A stretch of 64,000 nt of DNA from G963668605 sp963668605. Lineage in GTDB: Bacteria > Acidobacteriota > Terriglobia > Bryobacterales > Bryobacteraceae. Each line of letters opens with the position of its first letter. Positions within the stretch are counted from its first letter, which is position 1. The position numbers and the translations under genes were made by a program. The notes below the pieces were generated by a model. It ran no database searches, had not been told where the DNA came from, and worked only from the letters and a program-made list of their open reading frames with translations. Location: positions 7,068,001 through 7,132,000 of the forward strand of contig OY764903.1 of assembly GCA_963668605.1 (NCBI GenBank). Direction: 5' to 3'. Shown piece after piece: positions 9,718 through 18,768 of this stretch.

Positions 9718-10376
9718 TCCTTGCAGTTCTCGCGATTCTGTTGTGCTGCTCCGCTCTTCCGGCGCAAGTCGCCGGCGGGGCGAACGCCGAATACCAGACC
9801 AAGGAAGGGCGCGCGCGCCTGGGTAAGGGACTTGGGAGCTCCGGCCGCGATGCGCAGCAGAAGCCAAAGGAGTTGGTGGAGGCGCTTGAGCTGAAGCCCG
9901 GCATGACGGTAGCGGATGTCGGCTCCGGCGTCGGCTACATGCTGCCGTATCTCAGCCGCGCGGTGGGACCATCCGGACGCATCCTCGCCGAAGACGTCCA
10001 GCAGGATTTTCTGGACGGGGCCAAGGCTAAAGCCGAACGCGACAAGCTCGACAACGTGTCCTACGTTCTCGGCAACACCAAAGACACAAAGCTTCCAACG
10101 GATGCCGTTGATGTGGCTTTTGCCCTTGACGCCTATCACCACTTCGACTATCCGGCCGAGATGCTCGCCAGCATTCGCAAAGCCCTGAAAAAGGACGGCC
10201 GCCTGGCCGTGGTCGACTTTCACAAGAACCATTTCAAAGACTCGGCGCACGTCCGGCTCGATCTCGATGGCCTGATTCAAGAGGTGGAGGCGAACGGCTT
10301 TCGTTGCGTCTTGCGCCGCGAGTTTCCCTCGAACGATCAGTTTTTGGCGGTGTTCGTAAAGCGTGCGGCTCAATAG
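9714..10376 (+). CDS. Class I SAM-dependent methyltransferase with signal peptide
   Basis: A 220-residue protein starting with GTG inside the hom stop codon (GTGA overlap), so translationally coupled. The first 17 residues (MILAVLAILLCCSALPA) form a signal peptide or lipoprotein-like leader. Motif I of class I methyltransferases, VADVGSGVGYMLPYL, is at about residues 65-80, followed by an acidic strand end and DVAFALDAYHHF. A methyltransferase outside the cytoplasm would lack SAM unless it is anchored facing inward, so the topology is odd. Substrate unknown. Confidence 0.8.
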   Translation: MILAVLAILLCCSALPAQVAGGANAEYQTKEGRARLGKGLGSSGRDAQQKPKELVEALELKPGMTVADVGSGVGYMLPYLSRAVGPSGRILAEDVQQDFLDGAKAKAERDKLDNVSYVLGNTKDTKLPTDAVDVAFALDAYHHFDYPAEMLASIRKALKKDGRLAVVDFHKNHFKDSAHVRLDLDGLIQEVEANGFRCVLRREFPSNDQFLAVFVKRAAQ

Positions 10377-10520
10377 GCCGCCGCGCGAATCGCCTTGAAA
10401 CTTCATCGCCGCGCGTGGTATCAATGGATCAGAAGAAGTTTCCTTTCCTGGCACTGTTCACTCCGCACGAGTAGAGTGCCTCGGGAGCCGCTAGAATCAC
10501 CGTAATAAAGGAGTGGCGCT

Positions 10521-10835
10521 GTGGAGGCCGCGAACCGTAAATTAATCCGTCCGTCTCTAAACGAGATGAAGGACAAGGAGCCGGCGAGTCCGCCTCGCCG
10601 CGCGCCAGTCGCAACAGCTAAAAAGTCCGTTCCGCCGGAACAGACGAATGCTGAGAATTTTTACTACGCCAAGCAGATGCAGAGCAAGACGCGGATGGTC
10701 ATTGTCTTGACCGACGGTGAGGAACTGCACGGGGTGATCGAGTGGTATGACCGGACTTGCCTGAAGGTCAACCGTGACGAAGGCGCCAATCTGCTAGTTT
10801 ACAAGTCCAACATTAAGTATTTATACAAGGCGTAA
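10521..10835 (+). CDS. hfq: Hfq-like RNA chaperone with N-terminal extension
   Basis: A 104-residue protein starting with GTG at 10521, eight bases after a good AAAGGAG site. The last 55 residues are an LSM domain: Sm1 [21 protein letters not shown] and Sm2 [14 protein letters not shown], where Hfq normally has a YKHAI-type motif. About 48 residues before it are basic and proline-rich ([13 protein letters not shown]), longer than in enterobacterial Hfq. It likely pairs small RNAs with mRNAs. The Sm2 histidine typical of proteobacterial Hfq is replaced by serine, so RNA contacts may differ. Gene symbol given by family only. Confidence 0.85.
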   Translation: MEAANRKLIRPSLNEMKDKEPASPPRRAPVATAKKSVPPEQTNAENFYYAKQMQSKTRMVIVLTDGEELHGVIEWYDRTCLKVNRDEGANLLVYKSNIKYLYKA

Positions 10836-10845
10836 TTTCAAGTGG

Positions 10846-10874
10846 GCGGGATTGGCGGCAGCCGCCGGTCCCGC
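10846..10874. terminator. GC-rich hairpin between convergent genes
   Basis: GCGGGA (10846-10851) pairs with TCCCGC (10869-10874) around an inner GGCGG/CCGCC stem. It lies between the hfq stop and the stop of the thioesterase gene, which point at each other. There is no clear T-run, so it may be a bidirectional or weak terminator. Confidence 0.45.
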
Positions 10875-11365
10875 TAAAACAGTTTGCCCTTCCTCCGCAG
10901 TTCCAACCTGTATTCGCGCCGCTTTCCCGCCTCTTCGTAACGCCGTTTCTCCTCGTCCGTTTCCGGAATCAGTGGTGGTACCGGCACGCGATTGCCATGC
11001 TCATCCAGCGCGACAAAAGTCAGGTACGCCGAAGACGTGTGCCGCAGGTCACCCGTGCGCAGATCTTCCACAATCACCTTCACGCCCACCTCCATCGAAG
11101 TGCGGAAGGCGCGATTGACGCTGGAGCGCAGCACGAGGAGTTGCCCGATGTGCACCGGCTGCAAAAAGTTCATGTGGTCGATGGAAGCCGTCACGCAGGT
11201 TCGGCGGGCGTGCCTGCCGGCCGCGAGCGAACCGGCCAGATCGACGAGGTGCATCACCTGGCCGCCCAGCAGGTTGCCCAGTGGGTTGGCGTCGTTCGGA
11301 AGCGCCAGTGCCGCATATTCCGACATCGATTCACGGACGAATTTCCCTTTGTGTGGTTCGCTCAT
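10874..11365 (-). CDS. Acyl-CoA thioesterase, hotdog fold
   Basis: A 163-residue single hotdog domain of the YciA/BFIT type, which hydrolyses acyl-CoA esters in the cytoplasm. The signature NPLGNLLGGQVMHLVDLAGS is at about residues 27-46, and VTASIDHMNFLQPVHIG follows near residue 60, as in this family. The C-terminus is charged and probably helical. Its ATG overlaps the stop of the upstream gene (ATGA), so the two are coupled. Confidence 0.9.
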   Translation of the reverse strand: MSEPHKGKFVRESMSEYAALALPNDANPLGNLLGGQVMHLVDLAGSLAAGRHARRTCVTASIDHMNFLQPVHIGQLLVLRSSVNRAFRTSMEVGVKVIVEDLRTGDLRHTSSAYLTFVALDEHGNRVPVPPLIPETDEEKRRYEEAGKRREYRLELRRKGKLF

Positions 11366-11766
11366 GAAGCCTCCGCTCCTTGCCGTCTGCGCCTGCGATA
11401 GCTGCTGACGAAAGCCTTTGCCTGACTGTGTAGCGCGCCGGGAAGATCGCTTCCGGCATCTGCGGTCAAGCGGCCGTGCCGCAGCGGTTCGTGGTTGCCT
11501 TCAAGGATGTATTGCAGTTCCAGCGCGCCGCCCTCGCACTCCCAGGCAGTGAGGCGAATGGCGTCCACCGTCTCCGTCACCGGAAAGCGAGCGCAGCGGC
11601 CGCGGGCATATCCGAAATTGCAGCACTCACGCAGCAGTTCGCCCGCGGGTTCCCATTCGCCGCTTTCCGTGAGGCAGACGCCCTCATAGGGATCACCCAG
11701 CGGCGCCCGTGGAGCTTGCCGCCAGTCTCGTATCGGGATGGTGGGATGGAAGAACGGGCACGCCAC
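11362..11766 (-). CDS. Conserved cysteine-containing protein of unknown function
   Basis: With a GTG start at 11766 the protein is 134 residues and begins MACPFFHPTIPI; a longer frame to 11829 would run into the divergent TPR gene. An ACPFF motif at the N-terminus and a CCNFGYARGRCARFP motif in the middle give four cysteines that could bind a metal or iron-sulfur cluster. I recall similar short proteins as conserved hypotheticals in Acidobacteria. It is coupled to the thioesterase by an ATGA overlap. Function is unknown. Confidence 0.75.
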   Translation of the reverse strand: MACPFFHPTIPIRDWRQAPRAPLGDPYEGVCLTESGEWEPAGELLRECCNFGYARGRCARFPVTETVDAIRLTAWECEGGALELQYILEGNHEPLRHGRLTADAGSDLPGALHSQAKAFVSSYRRRRRQGAEAS

Positions 11767-11800
11767 GCCCGCTATACTAGCATGGAGCGCCGAATTCTCT

Positions 11801-12115
11801 ATGTCGAACTCCCGTCTTGAAATTCTCAATCAGTTGCTCGCCCAGAATCCGAAGGACTCCTTCGCGCGCTATGGCGTCGCGATGGAGTACGTGCGCGCCG
11901 GCGAGTTTCGAGCGGCCGTCGCCGAATTCCGCACGATACTCGAATTCAATCCGGACTACGTAGCGGCGTATTTCCACGGCGGCCAGGCGCTGGAGAAAGC
12001 TGGCGACATCGAAGCGGCGCGCGCGATGTATGCCGATGGGATTGCCGCCTGCACGCGGACCGGAGACACGCACACGCGCAGCGAGCTGCAGGGCGCGCTG
12101 GACATGCTCGGTTAG
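11801..12115 (+). CDS. Tetratricopeptide-repeat protein
   Basis: A 104-residue protein made of about two and a half TPR helices pairs: residues about 17-50 (AMEYVRAGEFRAAVAEFRTIL) and 53-85 (AYFHGGQALEKAGDIEAARAMY). It has no signal peptide, so it is probably a cytoplasmic scaffold for protein contacts. I chose the ATG at 11801; an upstream in-frame ATG at 11738 would lie inside the divergent gene. The start codons of the two divergent genes are 34 bp apart. Confidence 0.8.
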   Translation: MSNSRLEILNQLLAQNPKDSFARYGVAMEYVRAGEFRAAVAEFRTILEFNPDYVAAYFHGGQALEKAGDIEAARAMYADGIAACTRTGDTHTRSELQGALDMLG

Positions 12116-12131
12116 GCAGCGCTGTTTTCAG

Positions 12132-12626
12132 CTAAAACGGTACGTCGTCGTTGGTGATGCCCTGTGGGAAACCGGGGTCGTCGCCTTGTGAAGAGCTGGG
12201 TGACTGTTGCTTGGCCGCGCTGCGCGGCGCCGATGCCATTCCGCGCGGTTGCTGTTGCTGATCGTACTCGCCACCGCCCGCTTCGCGCCCGCCCTGTCCG
12301 CCGAGCAGGATCACATCGTCGGCGACCACTTCGGTCACGTAGCGCTTCTGACCGTCCTTGTCGTCGTAGCTGCGGGTCTGGAGGCGGCCTTCGACGTAGA
12401 CCTGCTTGCCCTTCATCAGGTACGGCGCCAGATTCTCCGCGCGCCAGAGTGTAATCTTGTGCCAGTCCGTCTCTTCTTTCCAGTCGCCGGTTTGCTGGTC
12501 TTTCCAACGGCGGTTCGTCGCCAAAGTGAAGTTGGCGACCGAGGCGCCGGAAGGAGTGAAACGCGTCTCCGCGTCTTTGCCGATGTGGCCAACCAGAATT
12601 ACTTTGTTAACGCTTCGCGATGCCAT
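12132..12626 (-). CDS. ssb: Single-stranded DNA-binding protein
   Basis: A 164-residue Ssb with an N-terminal OB fold (MASRSVNKVILVGHIGKD..., through VEGRLQTRSYDDKDG and VVADDVILLGG, residues 1-110), a glycine/glutamine-rich linker, and the acidic C-terminal tip DDVPF that recruits replication and repair proteins. It covers single-stranded DNA during replication and recombination. The following YkgJ-type gene runs in the same direction 12 bp upstream. Confidence 0.97.
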   Translation of the reverse strand: MASRSVNKVILVGHIGKDAETRFTPSGASVANFTLATNRRWKDQQTGDWKEETDWHKITLWRAENLAPYLMKGKQVYVEGRLQTRSYDDKDGQKRYVTEVVADDVILLGGQGGREAGGGEYDQQQQPRGMASAPRSAAKQQSPSSSQGDDPGFPQGITNDDVPF

Positions 12627-12638
12627 ATTGCTTGCACT

Positions 12639-13255
12639 TTAGCACACCGTTCGATCCGCCGGCGCGAAGAACGTTTCCAAAATCGCTCGCGCCACGGTGA
12701 TTGGCTCCGCGTCGCGGTAGCCGCCGGAGCCGTTGTAATCCGCCTGGACCTGTTTCCAGTCGTCATGAATCGCGGTTTGGATCTGCACGAGCGCGGGGTC
12801 GGCAATCTCATCGCCGTCGTGGAAGTTGAGTTCGCAGGCGAACACACGCCCCGGCTTGCCGGGATTGTAGAGCGGCATCCCAAACCTGCGGCAGATCAGC
12901 GGGCGATGCTCGTAGATCTGGCAGACGCCATCCTTCAAGGCAGGGCACGCCAAGCGCGATCCCGGCGGCGGGAGTGAACCCCACGTCTCGGTGGAGCCAC
13001 CGGCTGCGAGCAGGCCGCGGCGCGCTTCCATGTACGGCCGGGCGCGCGTTTCCAGTTCCAGGCGTACCGCGGGTTCCATGCGGCTGAGGCCCTCAGCGAT
13101 ATGCTGCGCCTCGATCTCAGTGATCTGGAAGAGCTGATGGCAACAATCCGAACACCCGGCGCGGCACTGGATCCGGTCGCCATACAGCGCCCGGTTGCGT
13201 GCGAACTCGGCAGCGATCGCACGGCAGACTTGCAGGTACTTTTCGATACTTTCAT
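12639..13255 (-). CDS. YkgJ-type CxxC cluster protein with apparent N-terminal frameshift
   Basis: The coding frame ends at 12639 and reads back through CRAGCSDCCHQLFQITEIEA (about 13124-13183), ACPALKDGVCQIYEHRP and RPLICRRFG, the cysteine pattern of YkgJ/UPF0153 putative metal-binding proteins. That frame stays open to about 13274 but has no ATG, GTG or TTG upstream of the cysteine motif. An ATG at 13255 with an AAGG site seven bases before it is in another frame; one extra A in the AAA run at 13250-13252 would join it and give MKSIEKYLQV as N-terminus. A sequencing error, a real frameshift, or an unusual start are all possible. Confidence 0.7.
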
Positions 13256-13309
13256 TGAAACACCTTCGGCTGATCGAGGTTATTCACGAAATCTTTACCA
13301 AATCCTTGC

Positions 13310-13318
13310 GTGTACCCC
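13310..13318 (+). repeat. Left target-site duplication of the IS
   Basis: GTGTACCCC directly left of the IS end. The identical nine bases follow the right end at 15153-15161. Confidence 0.92.
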
Positions 13319-13343
13319 GGGTGCACGACTAGAAAGTGACGGA

Positions 13344-14660
13344 TCAAGCGGCGCTCGGTTCTGATCGGCGCTCCCAGAAGTCCTGAAACCTGCCACTGAG
13401 CTTCGCACAGCGAAGGGCGATGATGGCGTTGGATCCGGCGGTTGTCCAGTGCATGCCGGCGCGTTTCAGCCGGGTGCCAATCGCGAGTTTACAGCCGGCT
13501 TCAACGACTCCGGAGGAAGTGCATAGGCCCTGCGCACGGAATTGTGGGTAGCGCATGCGATCGCGATTGCCGTGGATGTATTGGAAGCACTTGCGGGCCT
13601 CCGCGCAATGACCGGCTTGGCGGCGCAGAGCACGTAACAGCTCCGGCAAGCGGCCGCTATCGAGTTCCTCATGCCTGCGTGCCGCCCAGAGTTTCGCTTG
13701 ATCGGGCTTGTGCGGATAGAGCAGTTTGGACAGGTCGCTGAGGTGTTCTTTGACGTGAAAGCGATCCACGATCTGAATCGCTCGTGGAAACAACTCCTGC
13801 GCGATCTTCCAGATCCAAGCGGCTCCGTCACCGATCACCACAGTGCCTTGTGCTTGGGTGAAACGTCGGCGGGTGGTCTCCCGCAAGACGCGCTCGGAGA
13901 AGGGCGAGCGCTGCTTGTCGGTGTCGAGGGTAGCTGCGGTTTCGATTGCCGCCGAATAGCTGACCGAGCCTGGGTCGCGGACCGGGGTGCCATTCTCGTC
14001 GCGCCCCTCGGCGCTCCAGACGGTGCACAACTTCACTTCTCGCGTTTTGGCCGATCCATCGGCTTGCTTGCCTGTCCGGCCGTTCAACTCCGAGGCCCGC
14101 ATCGGAATACCGGTCCCATCCAGACCCAAGTACAGGGTCGGCGGCAATGGCAGAGCAGCGGCAGGGGTCGCATTCCGCTTCTCGTCGGCGGCGATGGCTG
14201 CGCCGAGAGCTTCGGCCGTTCGCTCCACCTGTTTGGCATCAATGGCGAGAGCTGCCAGTTCGGCAAGTAACTGGCTGCCTTCCTCAAAGCTGACCATCGC
14301 ACCGACCGTGCCGATCATGCGTGTGACAGCAGGCGAAAGCGCAGTGTTCTCCAACCCGAGTTGCCGGTCCCGCGGGCAGAAGCCGCGACCGCAACCCGAG
14401 CAATGAAAGTAAGCACGCGCAAGTTTGAGCGCGCCGAGAACGCTGGCAAATGTCTTTTCGCGCCGGCCCGCGTAACGTGCCCATTGCCCACACGGGCAGC
14501 GAAGGTGAGACTGGGCGGCATCGGAATGGTCTGCGTTGAGGCGTTGCTCGACCGCGCGTCCGGCCAGTCGCAAGGCTTGCCGGCGCACGGCGGACTCCAG
14601 CGCTTCCAGATCGAGTTCGGCGAGACACTGCCGCCCCAGCAGGGCTTCGATGTCCCACAA
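13344..14660 (-). CDS. ISKra4 family transposase (downstream frame)
   Basis: A 438-residue transposase frame. It has a zinc-finger-like region (CPCGQ, then CSGCGRGFCPRD near residues 55-97), the DDE-type core with YLGLDGTGIPMR near residue 178, VIGDGAAWIWKI near 275 and IVDRFHVKEHL near 295, and a C-terminal segment ending in GSNAIIALRCAKLSGRFQDFWERR, all as in ISKra4 transposases. The TTG at 14660 is only a formal start: the frame stays open upstream to the A8 run at 14693-14700, and the protein may be made as a fusion with the upstream frame by slippage. The frame is undamaged, so the element may be active. Confidence 0.9.
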   Translation of the reverse strand: MWDIEALLGRQCLAELDLEALESAVRRQALRLAGRAVEQRLNADHSDAAQSHLRCPCGQWARYAGRREKTFASVLGALKLARAYFHCSGCGRGFCPRDRQLGLENTALSPAVTRMIGTVGAMVSFEEGSQLLAELAALAIDAKQVERTAEALGAAIAADEKRNATPAAALPLPPTLYLGLDGTGIPMRASELNGRTGKQADGSAKTREVKLCTVWSAEGRDENGTPVRDPGSVSYSAAIETAATLDTDKQRSPFSERVLRETTRRRFTQAQGTVVIGDGAAWIWKIAQELFPRAIQIVDRFHVKEHLSDLSKLLYPHKPDQAKLWAARRHEELDSGRLPELLRALRRQAGHCAEARKCFQYIHGNRDRMRYPQFRAQGLCTSSGVVEAGCKLAIGTRLKRAGMHWTTAGSNAIIALRCAKLSGRFQDFWERRSEPSAA

Positions 14661-14664
14661 AAGT

Positions 14665-15057
14665 TCAGCGGCGAGCAGGCCGTCGAGCGCAGTTTTTTTT
14701 GACGTCTGCGGGTGCGCCTTGACGCAATTCGAGATCGCAGAGCTGTTCTGAGACCGTGGTCAACTGCTGCACCAAGCGCCGGAAGCGATGGTATTCCTGC
14801 AATTGCAGGCGGGTGCGGTCCACGGCGGGGCCGGCGGGAATGATCCGCGTTACCGTCTTGCCAGCAATGGGATGGGTCAGCGAATACGAAGGGCCATGAC
14901 CTTGGGAACCCTTCTTGGCGCAATGGCAAGTCGGCTTGCCGCATTTACGATACCGGGGTACGAGCGAACCCGGACGCATGTCGCCGACCTGAGCAAGTTC
15001 GGCTTTGAGTTGATCGCGTTGCAGGCGAAGAGCATTGAGATCGAGAGAAGTGGGCAC
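14665..15057 (-). CDS. DUF6788-like IS accessory frame
   Basis: A 130-residue frame starting at 15057 (MPTSLDLNALRLQRDQL). A predicted helix is followed by RYRKCGKPTCHCAKKGSQGHG, a CxxxxCxC zinc-like motif, then IPAGPAVDRTRLQLQEYHRFRRLVQQL. Proteins like this are commonly encoded just upstream of ISKra4 transposases. Its last codons run through an A8 tract (14693-14700) and it stops at 14665, five bases from the formal transposase start, in a different frame. It is probably the N-terminal part of a frameshifted transposase. Confidence 0.8.
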   Translation of the reverse strand: MPTSLDLNALRLQRDQLKAELAQVGDMRPGSLVPRYRKCGKPTCHCAKKGSQGHGPSYSLTHPIAGKTVTRIIPAGPAVDRTRLQLQEYHRFRRLVQQLTTVSEQLCDLELRQGAPADVKKNCARRPARR

Positions 15058-15064
15058 GATTCAC

Positions 15065-15101
15065 CTGACAGCATTATACGCTGTCAGTATAATGGCGGCA
15101 A
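15065..15101 (-). promoter_or_regulatory. IS promoter with palindrome over the -10 box
   Basis: On the minus strand a perfect TATAAT (plus-strand 15073-15078) is 17 bp from TTGCCG (15096-15101), and the DUF6788 start follows 15 bases after. The perfect arms CTGACAGC (15065-15072) and GCTGTCAG (15080-15087) flank the -10 box, an arrangement that would suit an operator or a hairpin limiting transposase expression. Confidence 0.6.
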
Positions 15102-15152
15102 CAACCTCCCAGTGCGCTTTCGCTCTGGGCATCACTCTGGTGTCGTGCACCC

Positions 15153-15161
15153 GTGTACCCC
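15153..15161 (+). repeat. Right target-site duplication of the IS
   Basis: GTGTACCCC directly right of the IS end, identical to 13310-13318. It abuts the likely -35 box of the next promoter. Confidence 0.92.
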
Positions 15162-15189
15162 TTGCACTTTTCCGTGGATGGTGGATAAT
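15162..15189 (+). promoter_or_regulatory. Candidate promoter next to the IS
   Basis: TTGCAC (15162-15167) is 16 bp from GATAAT (15184-15189), facing the secreted-protein gene at 15298. Its -35 box starts at the first base after the IS target duplication, so the insertion left the core promoter intact but replaced everything upstream of it. Confidence 0.4.
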
Positions 15190-15297
15190 TCTGATTGTCG
15201 GGGTGCAGGCTGGTGATTGCCGATTTTGTGGACCTTCGGCGGCGCTTGCAGCATCTATCCGTATGAAGGCGTTTGTCGTTTTCGAGTGAGTTCTGTG

Positions 15298-16530
15298 ATG
15301 GAATTCCTTAGGCCCTTGACCGTCTCCGTTGCGCTCTTCGAAGTTGGGCTTTTTTGTGTGCCTTCCCGAGCGCAGAATTTTATCGCCAAGACCGAGACCG
15401 GAAGCGTCCGGATCATCAATACGGACATGGCGGTCCTCGAAGCCGGTGAGCCCCGGACCGATCTACCCTGCACAGTGGTTCCCAACAAACCCGCTCTGGG
15501 TTTCGACCTACGCTTCCATGCCGGCTACGACGTGGCGCTGCCGATGCGCGATCTATCCGGCGCCGAGAATCTGCTGACGATCCTGTTTCGAGTCTCGCCG
15601 GAGAACTCGAAAGAGGAACCGATTTACTTTCTGCAGCGCGTTAAGGTTCCAGAGATTGCGGAGGACGCCAAGGGCGACGCCTATTTGCAGGGGTCGTTCG
15701 ATCTTGGGGAAGGGAAGTACCATATCGATTGGCTGATGCGCGACCGCACCGAACGAGTCTGCTCCGGTTATTGGGATGCCGAGGCGGCGCTCTCCGCCAA
15801 GGACCGGCAGGTGCAACTCGTGATTCCGCCCGGCGAGGTGCGCGCGACCCAGATCGAGTTCTTCAAGGAGGAGCCCCCGGTCGAGCGCAGTCAGGCCGAG
15901 CCGCCGCTCAACGTCAAGGTGCTGCTAAACTACGCGCCACAGAACAGCAAGTCCGTTGCCGTGCGCCCGATCGACACGTCGGCGCTGATTTCGATCCTGC
16001 GCAGTATCTCGCGCGAGCCGAGGATCGGCAAGTTCTCTCTGGTTGCCTTCAATCTGCAAGAGCAGCGGGTTGTTTACCGGCAGGATAACGCCGACAAGAT
16101 CGACTTTCCGAAGTTGGGCGAGGCTCTCGAATCGCTCAAACTCGGCACGGTCGACTTGCATCGTCTCGCGAACAAGGACGGCGAGGCGACGTTTCTGACG
16201 GAGCTGATCCGGCACGAGATCGGCGAGGAAAAGACGAGTCCCGATGCCGTGATTTTCGCGGGTCCCAAGGTGATGCTCGACGGCAAGTTGCAGCCGGAGA
16301 TGTTGCGTGAGGTGGGCGCCGTTCAGTTCCCGGTGTTCTACATGAACTACAACCTGAATCCGCAGGTGACTCCCTGGCGCGACTCGATCGGAAACGCCGT
16401 GAAATTTTTCAAGGGCTTCGAGTACACAATCAGCCGTCCGCGCGATCTTTGGTTTGCGGTTACCGAAATGGTCTCGCACATAGTAAACTCAAAGCATGGG
16501 CGGAGTGCGTTGGCCTCTTCTGCGCAGTAA
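15298..16530 (+). CDS. Secreted protein of unknown function
   Basis: A 410-residue protein. The ATG at 15298 gives MEFLRPLTVSVALFEVGLFCVPSRAQ, a signal peptide; an earlier frame opening at 15217 lacks this character. The mature N-terminal half (to about residue 190) is rich in beta strands. The second half, from LNVKVLLNYAPQN on, alternates strands and helices (FSLVAFNLQEQRVVYR, PDAVIFAGPKV), reminding me of a von Willebrand A-type Rossmann fold without an obvious MIDAS. Acidobacteria carry many VWFA-related secreted proteins, so this is a possible distant relative. The 3' end overlaps the next gene by 35 bp. Confidence 0.75.
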   Translation: MEFLRPLTVSVALFEVGLFCVPSRAQNFIAKTETGSVRIINTDMAVLEAGEPRTDLPCTVVPNKPALGFDLRFHAGYDVALPMRDLSGAENLLTILFRVSPENSKEEPIYFLQRVKVPEIAEDAKGDAYLQGSFDLGEGKYHIDWLMRDRTERVCSGYWDAEAALSAKDRQVQLVIPPGEVRATQIEFFKEEPPVERSQAEPPLNVKVLLNYAPQNSKSVAVRPIDTSALISILRSISREPRIGKFSLVAFNLQEQRVVYRQDNADKIDFPKLGEALESLKLGTVDLHRLANKDGEATFLTELIRHEIGEEKTSPDAVIFAGPKVMLDGKLQPEMLREVGAVQFPVFYMNYNLNPQVTPWRDSIGNAVKFFKGFEYTISRPRDLWFAVTEMVSHIVNSKHGRSALASSAQ

Positions 16531-17101
16531 CGTCGTTCGTGCGTTTGCTGCCATTCTCGTTTTCGCCGCTGGGATGGCGCTGGTGGCCACTCCATGCACG
16601 GCGCAAAGAAAACCCGATTTTTCCAAGAGCCTCGCGCCATATGTGCCGTCGCCTCCCCGCGTGGTGGAGATGATGCTCGACGCGGCCGGCCTGAAGCCGG
16701 GCGAGACACTCTATGACCTCGGTTGCGGGGATGGGCGCGTGTTGATCACGGCGGTCCAGAAGTTCAGAGCCAAGGCCGTGGGCGTCGAGATCTCGGAGCC
16801 ACTCGCCAAGGCGGCGCGTGAAAATATTCAAAGGGCGGGTCTGGAATCGCGCGCACAGGTGATTTTGGGCGATGCGACAACAGCCAATGTGGAGCAGGCC
16901 GATGTGGTGACGCTCTATCTGTTGACGCATTCGAACGAACTGCTGCGGCCCAGTCTTGAAGCGCAACTGCGGCCCGGCGCCCGGGTGGTTTCGCACGATT
17001 TCGAGATCCGCGGCTGGAAACCCACACGCGTAGAGGCATGCCAGGTGCATAGCCGCACGCATCGCATTTACGTGTACGAGATGCCGCCGAAGAAACCGTA
17101 G
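16496..17101 (+). CDS. Class I SAM-dependent methyltransferase with N-terminal membrane segment
   Basis: A 201-residue protein beginning with a hydrophobic signal or anchor (VRAFAAILVFAAGMALVATP, about residues 14-33). Then SPPRVVEMMLDAAG and motif I LYDLGCGDGRVLI at about residues 68-80, VGVEISEPLA (acidic end of strand 2) and TLYLLTHSNELL. This resembles the small class I methyltransferases related to protein lysine methyltransferases, but the substrate is not readable. It is the second methyltransferase in this window with a signal-like N-terminus. The start overlaps the upstream gene by 35 bp; a later start would remove the overlap but also part of the leader. Confidence 0.8.
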   Translation: MGGVRWPLLRSNVVRAFAAILVFAAGMALVATPCTAQRKPDFSKSLAPYVPSPPRVVEMMLDAAGLKPGETLYDLGCGDGRVLITAVQKFRAKAVGVEISEPLAKAARENIQRAGLESRAQVILGDATTANVEQADVVTLYLLTHSNELLRPSLEAQLRPGARVVSHDFEIRGWKPTRVEACQVHSRTHRIYVYEMPPKKP

Positions 17102-17169
17102 CGCGCAAGGCCAGCCAATACTGGTGGTCGAGCGCTGGATAGGCGACATGGAGGTCACCCGCGGAGTAG

Positions 17170-18720
<1,551 letters not shown>

Positions 18721-18768
18721 CGCTGTTCCCGGCGATTCCAGACGCTGAATTGGTGCTAGTATGCCGGT

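Larger units (their letters stand above)
13319..15152 (-). mobile_element. ISKra4-like insertion sequence, complete
   Basis: An element of 1834 bp. Its ends share GGGTGCACGAC inverted (13319-13329 and 15142-15152), with partial similarity for about ten bases further inward. It is flanked by the perfect 9-bp direct repeat GTGTACCCC (13310-13318 and 15153-15161), a target-site duplication. Inside are the DUF6788 reading frame and the transposase frame, both leftward. It is inserted between the YkgJ-type gene and the secreted-protein gene at 15298. Confidence 0.93.
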
